Counted from the first letter of the stretch, positions 1 to 7,204 are shown. The stretch is 16,214 nt of DNA from Maritimibacter sp. (GCA_003520545.1 DOUP01000063.1:1-16214); one strand, 5' to 3'. The notes: generated from the sequence alone by a model not told the origin. Numbers and translations are program-made.

Positions 1-396
1 GGGATCGGTATAGGGCGGTGTGCCGATCCGGTAGAGTTCCTCGGAGCCGACGCTCGCGCCGTCGGTCTGAACCGCGACCTTCTGATCGGTGCCATAGGTG
101 CCGTTCGCCCCGAAGCCCCGGATGTTTATTCCGGAGCCTTGAGCGGTGTTGCCGTTGATCAGCCGGACACCCGGGACGGTGTCGACAAGTTCGGCGATGG
201 TATCGGCCTGCCGGTCCTCGATCTCTTCCTGATCGACGGTGGTTTCGGCAACGGCGGTATCCGTTGCCACCTCGCGTTTCGATTCGGCGAGAAAGACGGT
301 ATCGAGTTCGAATGTTTCCTGCGCCGTGGCGGGCAGGGCGGTGATGAGTGCGGCGCTCGACAGCAAAGCCGCTCGCATCGCAAGGTGCGCGTTCAT
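1..396 (-). CDS. hmuR: TonB-dependent haem/haemoglobin receptor, N-terminal part (cut by window edge)
   Basis: This is the first 132 codons of an outer-membrane TonB-dependent receptor; the rest lies beyond the left edge. The start is the ATG at 396, preceded on the minus strand by AGGAGGGG six bases upstream. Residues 1-25 form a signal peptide (hydrophobic core, ATA|QE cleavage). Residues 29-35 (FELDTVF) are a plausible TonB box. The plug domain begins near residue 50: the DTVPGVRLING, NIRGFGANG and EELYRIG segments are typical of the haemoglobin/haem receptor family. Family knowledge says such receptors bind haem or haemoproteins at the surface and import haem using TonB energy. The divergent hmuSTUV-exbBD-tonB genes support haem as substrate. 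The beta-barrel, and thus the FRAP/NPNL ligand motifs, cannot be seen here. Confidence 0.88.
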   Translation of the reverse strand, partial: MNAHLAMRAALLSSAALITALPATAQETFELDTVFLAESKREVATDTAVAETTVDQEEIEDRQADTIAELVDTVPGVRLINGNTAQGSGINIRGFGANGTYGTDQKVAVQTDGASVGSEELYRIGTPPYTDP

Positions 397-489
397 GGGT
401 TTCCCCTCCTGATGTTATGATGTCTTGCGAGCTGGCGGTGCGCTGGCTTGGCTGAGGACCGTGTTTGGTCCGGTGCACGATCGGGTCAT

Positions 490-502
490 GCAAATGACTT
501 GC
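490..502. promoter_or_regulatory. Possible Fur/Mur-family site
   Basis: The bases GCAAATGACTTGC form an imperfect palindrome (GCAA-N5-TTGC, with one further matching inner pair). This resembles alphaproteobacterial Fur/Mur-type sites of the TGCAAAT-ATTTGCA style. It lies just downstream of the predicted hmuR -10, where a repressor would act. An overlapping GTCAT-N4-ATGAC repeat (485-498) makes the true unit ambiguous. Confidence 0.3.
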
Positions 503-504
503 GT

Positions 505-533
505 TCGATAGAATAGTTGAGTATTTCCGTCAA
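505..533 (-). promoter_or_regulatory. Candidate sigma-70 promoter of hmuR
   Basis: Read on the minus strand, TTGACG (533-528, five of six bases matching the -35 consensus) is followed after exactly 17 bases by TATCGA (510-505) as a modest -10. This would start transcription about 100 bases before the hmuR ATG. The -35 overlaps the right arm of the TGA-N9-TCA palindrome, consistent with iron-dependent repression by occlusion. Confidence 0.5.
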
Positions 534-534
534 C
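516..534. promoter_or_regulatory. Candidate iron-responsive operator (TGA-N9-TCA, RirA/IscR iron-box type)
   Basis: The sequence shows a perfect 5-base inverted repeat, GTTGA-N9-TCAAC. Its core TGA-N9-TCA has the arrangement described for the RirA iron-responsive operator and the related Rhodobacterales iron box read by Rrf2-family regulators. It lies between the divergent haem genes, and its right arm overlaps the predicted -35 of hmuR. Bound protein would therefore be well placed to repress under iron sufficiency. Assigning it to a specific regulator is inference. Confidence 0.6.
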
Positions 535-633
535 AATTAGTGCGCAAAGCGCGCACCCACCCAGCAAGCGCGGCCAAATGGCCACAGCGCCGCCAGGTAA
601 TCACCTAAAATCAAAAGAAAAAGGAGCATCCGA

Positions 634-1686
634 ATGTCGGACACCGCTTCCCTGTCGTCGCGTGAAATTCGCGAGAAACACGCTGAGAATCACACCCTTC
701 GTGCCCGTGATCTTGCGGAGACCCTCGGGATTTCCGAGGGGCAACTGGTGGCCGCGCATGTCGGGCATGGGACGGTGCGCCTTTCGACCCATCCGGACGA
801 TATCATGGCGGCGGCACCCGCTTTGGGCGAGGTCATGGCGCTGACCCGCACGCCGTCTGTCGTGCATGAAAAGGTCGGTGTTTACGACAATTACCAATCC
901 GGTCAGCACGCCTGCATGGTTCTGGGCAAGGCCGTCGATCTCAGGATTTTCCCGCAGCACTGGGTTTCGGCCTTCGCGGTGGAAACCATCACCGATGCCG
1001 GGCCGAAACGGTCGATCCAGGTGTTCGATGCGGCGGGGCAGGCGGTGCACAAGATCCACATGCGCGACAGCTCGAACCACGACCAGTGGGCCGCGATTGT
1101 CGAAAACCTCGCCACCCGGATGCAATCCGACACGCTCAACGTGGAGCCGGTCCAACCCGCCACCCCGCCGCTGATCCGCGAGGACAAGGCTGACGTTCTG
1201 CGTGCGGAATGGGACAAGATGACGGATACGCACCAGTTCATGCTCCTGACCCGCAAGTTGAAGATGAACCGTTTGGGAGCCTACCGGGTCGCCGGTGCTC
1301 CCTATGTCCGACGGCTGGAGACGGGCGCGGTGGATGCGCTTCTGGACAAGCTCGCAGGGAGCGGCGTGCCCTGCATGGTCTTTGTCGGGAACCACGGTTG
1401 TATCCAGATCCATTCCGGTCCGATCAAGACCGTGAAACAGGTCGGGTTCTGGAACAACGTCATGGACCCCGGCTTCAACCTGCACCTGCGGTCGGACCAT
1501 ATCGCCGAGGTCTACGAGGTGCGCAAACCGACGAAACGCGGCATGGCGATCTCGGTCGAGGCTTTCGACAAGCACGGCGCGATCATCCTGCAAATCTTCG
1601 GAATGCGCGCGAAGGATGCGGATCATGTCGCCGCTTTCGAAACGCTCTTGTGCGACCTGGCCGATGCCGAAGAGGTGCCCGCATGA
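634..1686 (+). CDS. hmuS: Haem-degrading / haem-trafficking protein HmuS (HemS/ChuS family)
   Basis: This 350-residue cytoplasmic protein has the usual HemS/ChuS length and the duplicated two-half architecture. The N-terminal half has VYDNYQSG near residue 84 and DLRIFPQHW near 102-110. The C-terminal half starts near 190 with the conserved TDTHQF segment. His200 there corresponds by position to the axial haem ligand of HemS/ChuS (His196/His193). The segments VGNHGCIQIHSG and WNNVMDPGFNLHL are also typical of the family. Family members accept haem from the importer and either degrade it or pass it on. The start ATG follows AAGGAG closely. The stop overlaps the hmuT start (ATGA), implying translational coupling. 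Being first in the plus-strand operon, it would be induced when iron is short. Confidence 0.93.
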   Translation: MSDTASLSSREIREKHAENHTLRARDLAETLGISEGQLVAAHVGHGTVRLSTHPDDIMAAAPALGEVMALTRTPSVVHEKVGVYDNYQSGQHACMVLGKAVDLRIFPQHWVSAFAVETITDAGPKRSIQVFDAAGQAVHKIHMRDSSNHDQWAAIVENLATRMQSDTLNVEPVQPATPPLIREDKADVLRAEWDKMTDTHQFMLLTRKLKMNRLGAYRVAGAPYVRRLETGAVDALLDKLAGSGVPCMVFVGNHGCIQIHSGPIKTVKQVGFWNNVMDPGFNLHLRSDHIAEVYEVRKPTKRGMAISVEAFDKHGAIILQIFGMRAKDADHVAAFETLLCDLADAEEVPA

Positions 1687-2513
1687 TCCGTGTTCTCGCA
1701 ACCTGTGCCTTGGCGCTGGCCCCCGTGCCGGTGGTGGGCGAACGTGTGTTGTCCATCGGCGGCTCGGTCACGGAAATCGTTTATGAACTGGGAGAAGAAG
1801 ACCGGCTGGTGGGGCGCGATTCAACCTCGACCTATCCGGCCCAGGCAACCGCGCTTCCCGACGTGGGGTATATCCGGCAGCTTTCGCCAGAGGGCGTGTT
1901 GTCGGTGAACCCGGACCTTGTCATCAGCGAAACCGGGGCCGGGCCGGTCGAGGCGGTCGAGTTGCTACGCGCGGCGGCGGTGCCTTTTGTCGAAGTGTCG
2001 GATGGCTATACCGAGGTGGCCGTACTTCAAAAAATCCGCGATGTGGCCTACGCCCTGTCGGTCCCCGCGAAAGGCGAGGCGCTGGCCGCCGAAGTCTCCG
2101 CCGATCTGGACGCCGCAAAAGCCATGGCGACGACGGACAGGCCCAAACGGGTGCTCTTTGTTCTGTCCACGGCAGGGGGGCGGATCACGGCGGCGGGCGA
2201 AGACACGTCGGCAGAAGCAATCATCGAAATGGCCGGTGGTGTGAACGCGGTGGAGGGGGTCTCGGGATACAAACAGCTCTCGGACGAGGCCATTGCGCGC
2301 GCGGCGCCCGACGTTGTCCTGATGATGGACCGCACCGGCGACCACGCGATCACCGATGACGACCTTTTCGCGCATCCGGCGTTTGCCGCGACGGAGGCGG
2401 CCCGGACACGGAGCGTTGTGCGGATGGACGGGTTGCTTCTTCTGGGGTTCGGTCCCCGGGTGGGCGAGGCCGTGCGGACCCTTGCCGTGGCCTTGACGGA
2501 GGCTGGAAGCTGA
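1683..2513 (+). CDS. hmuT: Periplasmic haem-binding protein HmuT
   Basis: This 276-residue protein is the substrate-binding component of a haem ABC importer (helical-backbone fold, FecB/BtuF class). The start chosen is the ATG at 1683, overlapping the hmuS stop; the open frame continues upstream, but only this start gives a signal peptide (residues 1-19, hydrophobic, ending before ERVLSIGG). The family segments GSVTEIVYELG (27-37), VGYIRQLSPEGVLS (61-74) and PDLVISETGAG follow. Tyr63 lies in the conserved GYxRxLSxEG stretch that supplies the haem-coordinating Tyr in characterised HmuT/ShuT/PhuT proteins. There is no lipobox Cys after the signal, so it is probably soluble. It would deliver haem to HmuU. 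Confidence 0.92.
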   Translation: MIRVLATCALALAPVPVVGERVLSIGGSVTEIVYELGEEDRLVGRDSTSTYPAQATALPDVGYIRQLSPEGVLSVNPDLVISETGAGPVEAVELLRAAAVPFVEVSDGYTEVAVLQKIRDVAYALSVPAKGEALAAEVSADLDAAKAMATTDRPKRVLFVLSTAGGRITAAGEDTSAEAIIEMAGGVNAVEGVSGYKQLSDEAIARAAPDVVLMMDRTGDHAITDDDLFAHPAFAATEAARTRSVVRMDGLLLLGFGPRVGEAVRTLAVALTEAGS

Positions 2514-3589
2514 TGGTCGCCTTGGCAGATACCACCGCCGCGTCGCGCGCCATGACGGATCGGGGTCAGCTGGCCCGTTGGGTCATGCTGGGGCTTGCCG
2601 CCGCGTTGATCCTGCTGTGCGGTTTCAGCCTGTTTGTCGGGGCGACCGGGGTGTCGCCGGTCGCGTTGATGATCGACCTGATCGCCGGGCGGGACATCGA
2701 CCTGCGGGCCCGTGTGGTGATCATGGACATCCGGCTTCCGCGTCTCGCGCTCGGGCTGCTCGTGGGGGCGTCGCTCGCCGTCTCTGGCGTCGTGATGCAG
2801 GGGTTGTTCAGAAACCCGCTGGCCGATCCCGGCCTGGTGGGGGTGAGCGCGGGGGCCGGACTGGGTGCGATCCTGGCCATCGTGCTGGGTGGGCTGCTTC
2901 CGTCTGCGCTTGGTGCCGCGATGGGATACGCCCTCGTTCCCATCGCGGCCTTCGTCGGCGGCTGGCTCTCGGTCATGGCGCTCTACACCGTGGCGACGCG
3001 CGGCGGGCATACATCGGTCGCGACCATGCTTCTGGCCGGGATCGCGCTGGCCGCACTGGTGGGCGCGGTGTCAGGGATCCTGATCTACCTCGCCGACGAC
3101 GCGCAATTGCGCACCCTGACGTTCTGGGGCCTTGGCTCATTGGCTGGCGCGACATGGGGCAAGGTGCTTGCCGCCGCGCCGCTCATGCTGATCGGCATTG
3201 TCGGCGCACCTTTGCTGGCGCGGGGTTTGAACGGTTTGGCCCTGGGCGAAGCCACGGCGCGGCACATGGGGCTGGACGTGCAAAGGCTGAAGCGTCTTGC
3301 GGTTCTTCTCGTGGCAGCCGCTGTCGGGGCCGCCGTTGCGGTGTCCGGGGGGATCGGGTTCGTCGGGATCGTCGTGCCGCATCTTCTTCGGTTGTCCACC
3401 GGGCCGGATCACCGGTTCCTGCTCATCAACGCGGCGTTGCTTGGCGCGATCATCCTGATCGTTGCCGACATGATCGCCCGCGTCATCGTCGCCCCGGCCG
3501 AGCTTCCCATCGGGATCGTCATGGCGATTATCGGCGGGCCCTTTTTCCTCTGGATCCTCCTGCGCCGTCGCGGAATTTTGGAGATGTAA
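2513..3589 (+). CDS. hmuU: Haem ABC transporter permease HmuU (FecCD family)
   Basis: This 358-residue inner-membrane permease of the FecCD/BtuC family forms the haem channel, probably as a homodimer with HmuV. Hydrophobic segments fill most of the protein. Family signatures include RLPRLALGLLVGASLAVSG, MQGLFRNPLADPGLVGVSAGAG, FWGLGSLAGATW and GGIGFVGIVVPHLLR. The last contains the coupling-helix region that contacts the ATPase. The N-terminal 20 or so residues before the first membrane segment are slightly long. The ATG shares one base with the hmuT stop (TGATG), again suggesting coupled translation. HmuV follows immediately. Confidence 0.95.
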   Translation: MVALADTTAASRAMTDRGQLARWVMLGLAAALILLCGFSLFVGATGVSPVALMIDLIAGRDIDLRARVVIMDIRLPRLALGLLVGASLAVSGVVMQGLFRNPLADPGLVGVSAGAGLGAILAIVLGGLLPSALGAAMGYALVPIAAFVGGWLSVMALYTVATRGGHTSVATMLLAGIALAALVGAVSGILIYLADDAQLRTLTFWGLGSLAGATWGKVLAAAPLMLIGIVGAPLLARGLNGLALGEATARHMGLDVQRLKRLAVLLVAAAVGAAVAVSGGIGFVGIVVPHLLRLSTGPDHRFLLINAALLGAIILIVADMIARVIVAPAELPIGIVMAIIGGPFFLWILLRRRGILEM

Positions 3590-3590
3590 C

Positions 3591-4367
3591 ATGTTGAAAG
3601 CACAAGACCTTACCGTTCTTCTTGGCGGGCGCGAGATCCTGCGTGGCGTGGACTTCGCGGCGAAGCCCGGCGAGATCACCGCCATTGTCGGCCCGAACGG
3701 GTCCGGCAAGACCACCCTCCTGCGCGCGCTCACCGGCGATGTCGGTTTCTCAGGCGACGCCCGGATCGAAGGGCTTGACGTTGCGCGGGCGAAACCCTGG
3801 GAGCTGGCCGCGCGCCGCAGCGTGCTGTCACAATTCACCGGCGTCGCCTTTCCGTTCACCGTGGCAGAGATCGTCCATATCGGGCAATCGGCGGGCGTCC
3901 GGGGGGCCGGATCGGAACTGACCGAGCGCGCGCTTGCCCGGGTCGGGCTGAGCGGCTTCGGCCCGCGTCCTTACCACGACCTGTCCGGCGGCGAACAACA
4001 ACGCACGCAACTGGCCCGCGCGCTCGCGCAGGTCTGGGACCCGGTGGGCGGGGACGGGCCGAACTGGCTCATCCTCGACGAACCGGTCGCCAGCCTCGAC
4101 ATCGCGCATCAGCTGGAGGTCATGACCCTTGCCCGCGACTTCGCGCGGGCCGGTGGCGGTGTCGTCGCCGTGATGCACGACCTGAACCTCACCGCGATGT
4201 TCGCACAATCGGTCGCCCTGCTCGCCCTGGGCGAGATCGTGACCCAAGGCCCGGTGGACGACGTGTTCACCGATCAGAACCTGTCGCGGGCCTACGCCTG
4301 TTCGCTGCGCGTCAACACGGTGCCACCGGCTGCGACCTATATCCTGCCACATGCGGCCAGGGCTTGA
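3591..4367 (+). CDS. hmuV: Haem ABC transporter ATP-binding protein HmuV
   Basis: This 258-residue ATPase has every expected element in order: Walker A GPNGSGKTT (34-42), Q-loop Gln81, ABC signature LSGGE (131-135), Walker B LILDEP (160-165), D-loop SLD, and H-loop His196 (VMHDLN). Length and motif spacing match HmuV/FecE/BtuD proteins. It powers haem import through HmuU at the inner membrane. The gene begins one base after the hmuU stop, with GGAG just upstream inside hmuU. It ends 13 bases before the exbB start, so it appears to share the transcript with the TonB energising genes. Confidence 0.95.
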   Translation: MLKAQDLTVLLGGREILRGVDFAAKPGEITAIVGPNGSGKTTLLRALTGDVGFSGDARIEGLDVARAKPWELAARRSVLSQFTGVAFPFTVAEIVHIGQSAGVRGAGSELTERALARVGLSGFGPRPYHDLSGGEQQRTQLARALAQVWDPVGGDGPNWLILDEPVASLDIAHQLEVMTLARDFARAGGGVVAVMHDLNLTAMFAQSVALLALGEIVTQGPVDDVFTDQNLSRAYACSLRVNTVPPAATYILPHAARA

Positions 4368-4380
4368 GAGGGACGAGACG

Positions 4381-5043
4381 ATGACCGAAAAACTCACGGC
4401 ACTTGGCGACTTCATGGACAAGGGCGGCGTCGCGATCTGGGTACTGGCGGTGCTGGCCGCGTTGACCACAGGGCTGATCCTCTGGAAAGCGCTCAGGCTG
4501 GCGGTGATGCGCGCCTGGCATCCCGGTCGTGCCGAGCGGGCCGCGCAGGACTGGATGGTGGGCCATAGGGAAACGGCGCGGACCCGGTTGGGCAAGGCGC
4601 GGGGGATATACGGCGTGCCGGTGGCGGCGACGTTCGACTTGATCGAGGGCGCACGGCTCGACGGGCCCGCGATGCGGGAAGAAATTTCTCGTGTCGCGGC
4701 GATCCAGCTTGCCCGCACACGGGCCGGGTTGCGGGGTCTGGAGTTGATCGCAACGATTGCCCCGCTCATCGGGTTGCTTGGCACCGTTCTTGGCATGGTG
4801 TCTGCGTTCCAGGCGCTGGAAGCGGCGGGAAGCCGCGCGGACCCATCGGCGCTTGCAGGGGGGATCTGGGAGGCGCTTCTGACGACCGCTGTCGGCATGG
4901 CGGTTGCGATCCCGGCTTCGGCGGCGTTGACGTGGTTTGAAAGTGTTGCGGATCGCGCGCAGGCGCGGATCGAAGACATCGTGACCCGCCTGTTGCTCCA
5001 CACCGAAAGCGGCACGGGTGACCAGAGGCTGGCGGCGGAGTGA
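4381..5043 (+). CDS. exbB: ExbB, proton-channel subunit of the TonB energising complex
   Basis: This 220-residue MotA/TolQ/ExbB proton-channel protein uses the ATG at 4381, preceded by GAGGGA. An in-frame ATG at 4351 overlaps hmuV and lacks a ribosome-binding site. There are three membrane segments: residues 17-36, about 123-143 (TIAPLIGLLGTVLGM) and about 164-183 (ALLTTAVGMAVAIPA). These last two motifs are the family's channel-lining signatures, including the conserved Thr and Gly residues. It would assemble as a pentamer around ExbD to convert proton-motive force into TonB motion. It is slightly shorter than E. coli ExbB (244 aa). Its place directly after hmuV implies dedication to haem uptake. 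Confidence 0.92.
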   Translation: MTEKLTALGDFMDKGGVAIWVLAVLAALTTGLILWKALRLAVMRAWHPGRAERAAQDWMVGHRETARTRLGKARGIYGVPVAATFDLIEGARLDGPAMREEISRVAAIQLARTRAGLRGLELIATIAPLIGLLGTVLGMVSAFQALEAAGSRADPSALAGGIWEALLTTAVGMAVAIPASAALTWFESVADRAQARIEDIVTRLLLHTESGTGDQRLAAE

Positions 5044-5047
5044 ACCG

Positions 5048-5431
5048 ATGACACTTGCCCTGGCCCGCCCGCGTCGCGCTCGCCGACCGAGCCTTACACC
5101 GATGATCGACGTGGTGTTCCTGCTGCTCGTGTTCTTCATGCTCGCTTCCCGGTTCGGCTCTGAGACTGCTATCACGATTGCAGGGGCTGAGGCCGGGCCG
5201 AGCGATTACACTGGACCCCCCCGGCTGATCGACGTTCTGCCCGACGGTGTCCTTTTGAACGGCAGCGATATTCGCGAGGTGACCTTGGCGGACCAGTTGC
5301 AGAACCTGACCCAAACGCCCGCTGACACCATCGTCTTGCGGGCCAGGGAGGGTGCGGAGGTGCAGCGGATGGTTTCGGTCATGGAGGCGTTGGGGGAGGC
5401 TGGATACACCGGCCTCGTGATGGTGGAGTGA
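5048..5431 (+). CDS. exbD: ExbD (first copy, with canonical membrane Asp)
   Basis: This 127-residue ExbD/TolR protein has a short cytoplasmic N terminus (residues 1-16, Arg-rich), a single membrane helix PMIDVVFLLLVFF (18-30) and a periplasmic domain to the end. Asp21 in the helix corresponds to the proton-carrying Asp25 of E. coli ExbD. The start at 5048 lies four bases after the exbB stop, with GGAG overlapping the exbB end. An in-frame start at 5018 lies within exbB and is less likely. Its stop TGA overlaps the ATG of the second exbD. It is expected to form a dimer inside the ExbB pentamer, possibly mixed with the second copy. Confidence 0.9.
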   Translation: MTLALARPRRARRPSLTPMIDVVFLLLVFFMLASRFGSETAITIAGAEAGPSDYTGPPRLIDVLPDGVLLNGSDIREVTLADQLQNLTQTPADTIVLRAREGAEVQRMVSVMEALGEAGYTGLVMVE

Positions 5432-5811
5432 TGCGGATCATCCGGCAGGTTCAACCCAAACGCCCCGTTGAGAACGTGATCCCGATGATCAACGTCGTGT
5501 TCCTGTTGCTGGTGTTTTTCCTCATAACGGCGCGCATCACGCCGCCGCTTCCGGTCGAGATTAACCCCCCGGAGGCGAAGGGTGCGCCATTTGACGGCGG
5601 GGCGGATGACCTTGTGCTCTCACAGGACGGGGTCGTCTATTACGCGGGACACTCCGGCGAGGCGGTTTGGCCGATCTTCGCGGAACGCAAGGACGGCGAA
5701 CCGTTGACCTTGCGTGTTGACCGGGCCGCTCCCGGCGCCCTGCTCGCCCGGACGCTCGCCCGCATCAATGCGGGTGCGGGTGTTGCCGTCAATTTGGTGG
5801 CGGAGAACTGA
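5431..5811 (+). CDS. exbD: ExbD-like protein (second copy, membrane Asp replaced by Asn)
   Basis: This 126-residue ExbD/TolR family protein directly follows the first exbD (TGATG overlap at 5429-5433). A GTG at 5428 is an alternative start adding one codon. The membrane helix reads PMINVVFLLLVFF, so position 21 is Asn (codon AAC) where the family normally has the essential proton-binding Asp. The rest of the helix and the periplasmic domain (LVLSQDGVVYYAG, LTLRVDRAAPGALL) look intact. It may form a heterodimer with the first copy so that only one Asp is titratable, or it may have a structural role. Both ideas are inference. Confidence 0.88.
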   Translation: MRIIRQVQPKRPVENVIPMINVVFLLLVFFLITARITPPLPVEINPPEAKGAPFDGGADDLVLSQDGVVYYAGHSGEAVWPIFAERKDGEPLTLRVDRAAPGALLARTLARINAGAGVAVNLVAEN

Positions 5812-5814
5812 ACA

Positions 5815-6636
5815 GTGAAGGACGTTCTGGAAATCGTCGGGGCATCTGCTCTGGTTTCGATTGTGGCGCTGACGCTTGTTCCTGCGGTGCCGCGCCTTGG
5901 GGAAGACGGCGGCGGATCGGGTGGGGCGAACTCGGTCACCGTGGAAGCGTCGAATGCCTCCATCGAAACCTTGGTTGAGACATGGACGGCACCACCAGAG
6001 GCGGCGACCGAGGGTGCCGCGATGGCCAGCCCCGTGGCGCCGACCCCGGCCCCTGTGGTCCCGGATGTGGCGCAGCTTTCGCCCACCGCACGCCCGTCCT
6101 TGCCGCTCCCCACTCTGCGGGCGCCGGAAGAGCCAACCGCGCCCGCGACGCAGGACATGGCTCCGCCACCGCCCCGGATGGCGCCCAGTGTCTCTCCGCG
6201 CCCGCCAAACCGTCCTGAACGGCGGGAAACGGCGCGCGCGCAACCGGCCACACCGGCCCCGGCGAGCGCGCCGCGGGTCGAACGGACGGCCAAGGGTGCG
6301 GGCAACGGGGCGACGCAGGGTGAGACGACGCCACGGGACCAAGCGCACCTCAGTCGGGCGCAGCGCGGGACCTTGATGAGCCGATGGGGCTCGCAGATCC
6401 AATCGCATCTCGCACGTCGCGCCCCGCGTGGGGCGGGCCGTGGCACAGCGGTTGTCACCATCCGCGTCGCGGGTAACGGCGCGCTGGTCAGCGCGGGTCT
6501 TGCGAAAAGCTCGGGAAACGCCCGGATCGACCGTCTCGCGGTTCAGGCGGTCAGGGCTGCGGGCGGGTTCCCGAAAGCGCCGGAGGGGCTTGGGGCGGGG
6601 CCGTTCGCGTTTTCAGTTCCGATCGCCAGCCGATAG
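5815..6636 (+). CDS. tonB: TonB energy-transducing protein
   Basis: This 273-residue protein starts with GTG at 5815, nine bases after GGAG. One N-terminal membrane segment (about residues 7-25) is followed by a long Pro/Ala/Arg-rich periplasmic linker (about 60-165). The C-terminal TonB domain spans about 185-273: LMSRWGSQIQSHLAR, GTAVVTIRVAGNGALVSAGLAKSSGNARIDRLAVQA in pieces, and a final FSVPI strand. The membrane segment contains Ser11 and Ser15 but no His, unlike the SxxxH of E. coli TonB. The linker is Arg-rich rather than Lys/Glu-Pro repeats. It is expected to link ExbB/ExbD motion to the HmuR TonB box. It is the last gene of the operon and is followed by a hairpin. Confidence 0.88.
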   Translation: MKDVLEIVGASALVSIVALTLVPAVPRLGEDGGGSGGANSVTVEASNASIETLVETWTAPPEAATEGAAMASPVAPTPAPVVPDVAQLSPTARPSLPLPTLRAPEEPTAPATQDMAPPPPRMAPSVSPRPPNRPERRETARAQPATPAPASAPRVERTAKGAGNGATQGETTPRDQAHLSRAQRGTLMSRWGSQIQSHLARRAPRGAGRGTAVVTIRVAGNGALVSAGLAKSSGNARIDRLAVQAVRAAGGFPKAPEGLGAGPFAFSVPIASR

Positions 6637-6637
6637 G

Positions 6638-6653
6638 CGAACACGGGTGTTCG
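6638..6653. terminator. Hairpin between convergent tonB and marR gene, possible terminator
   Basis: The bases CGAACAC-GG-GTGTTCG form a perfect 7-base inverted repeat (effectively a 6-base stem with a CGGG loop) two bases after the tonB stop. No clear T-run follows on either strand; the plus strand continues GGGGGGCGTGTCTCTTTA. It could be a weak bidirectional terminator or a 3'-end stabiliser between the convergent genes. Confidence 0.45.
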
Positions 6654-6667
6654 GGGGGCGTGTCTCT

Positions 6668-7204
6668 TTAGTCCCCGCGCCCTGTCTCCAACCCGGCAGG
6701 GTCGGTGTCCGTTGCCAGCGTTTCGACGTTGTGCTGCATGCGACCGATGAAATCCATCAGCGTGGCTTTTTCCTCCCGGCTGAACCCGTCCACGATCCGA
6801 CCGACATGTTTCAACGTCACTTCGCGCACCGCGTCGTATTTTTCGCGGCCAAGCGGTGTGAGGTGGATCGACCTCAGCCTGCCATCGCCTTCGGTGCGTC
6901 GGGAGTGGATCAGGTCGTTGGCTTCCATCCGTTGCAACATGCGGCTCAGGGTGGATTGTTCGATCATCGCGTAGCGCGCGAGTTCGCCCACGGTGGCTTG
7001 TTCGTTGAAATCCAGCACGGCCATGACGCGCCAGCTTGAGATCGACAGGTCGTGCTGGCGCAGATCCTGGTCCAAGAGCCGGTTCATGCGGTAGCTGAGC
7101 CGGTTCACCTGGTAGGGGATGATCGATTCCAGAAGAAGCTGGGCCGACTGTCCTCGCAGCGGTTCCCCGAACACGAGGTCGCGACCATCTTTATCCTCTG
7201 TCAT
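6668..7204 (-). CDS. MarR-family transcriptional regulator, divergent from iorA
   Basis: This 178-residue protein has a MarR winged-helix domain at roughly residues 25-150. The dimerisation helices come first, then the helix-turn-helix (VGELARYAMIEQSTLSRMLQRME, about 72-94, in two helices), the wing (RRTEGDGRLRSIHLTP) and a C-terminal helix. MarR proteins usually repress a divergent operon and release DNA on binding small, often aromatic, ligands. Its position back to back with iorA-iorB-mdlB, with matching AT-rich motifs between, suggests it controls that operon and itself. Start ATG at 7204. About 25 residues precede the domain and the C terminus has a short polar tail. The ligand is unknown. 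Confidence 0.88.
   Translation of the reverse strand: MTEDKDGRDLVFGEPLRGQSAQLLLESIIPYQVNRLSYRMNRLLDQDLRQHDLSISSWRVMAVLDFNEQATVGELARYAMIEQSTLSRMLQRMEANDLIHSRRTEGDGRLRSIHLTPLGREKYDAVREVTLKHVGRIVDGFSREEKATLMDFIGRMQHNVETLATDTDPAGLETGRGD

Larger units (their letters stand above)
397..633. promoter_or_regulatory. Divergent hmuR / hmuS regulatory region
   Basis: This 237-base gap separates the divergent haem genes and contains no gene; no hemP-like small gene was found. It holds an iron-box-like palindrome (516-534), a GCAA-N5-TTGC Fur-like element (490-502), and a good minus-strand promoter for hmuR. Nearer to hmuS lie three short inverted repeats: 540-556 (GTGCGC/GCGCAC), 572-583 (GGCC-AAAT-GGCC) and 595-606 (AGGT/ACCT). 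These would lie in or near the hmuS leader. The hmuS ribosome-binding site is AAGGAG, just before the ATG at 634. I could not identify a convincing plus-strand promoter for hmuS. Confidence 0.7.

Noticed and set aside
1209..1682. Upstream extension of the hmuT frame into hmuS
   Set aside because: The extension is an out-of-frame reading of hmuS. The 1683 ATG gives a signal peptide and an ATGA overlap with the hmuS stop.
601..1701. 366-codon minus-strand frame opposite hmuS
   Set aside because: It is antisense to an unmistakable HmuS; its composition is typical of a shadow frame, and it starts inside hmuT.
3828..5054. 408-codon minus-strand frame opposite hmuV and exbB
   Set aside because: It lies over two well-supported genes, is Ser/Ala/Arg-rich, and has no motif.
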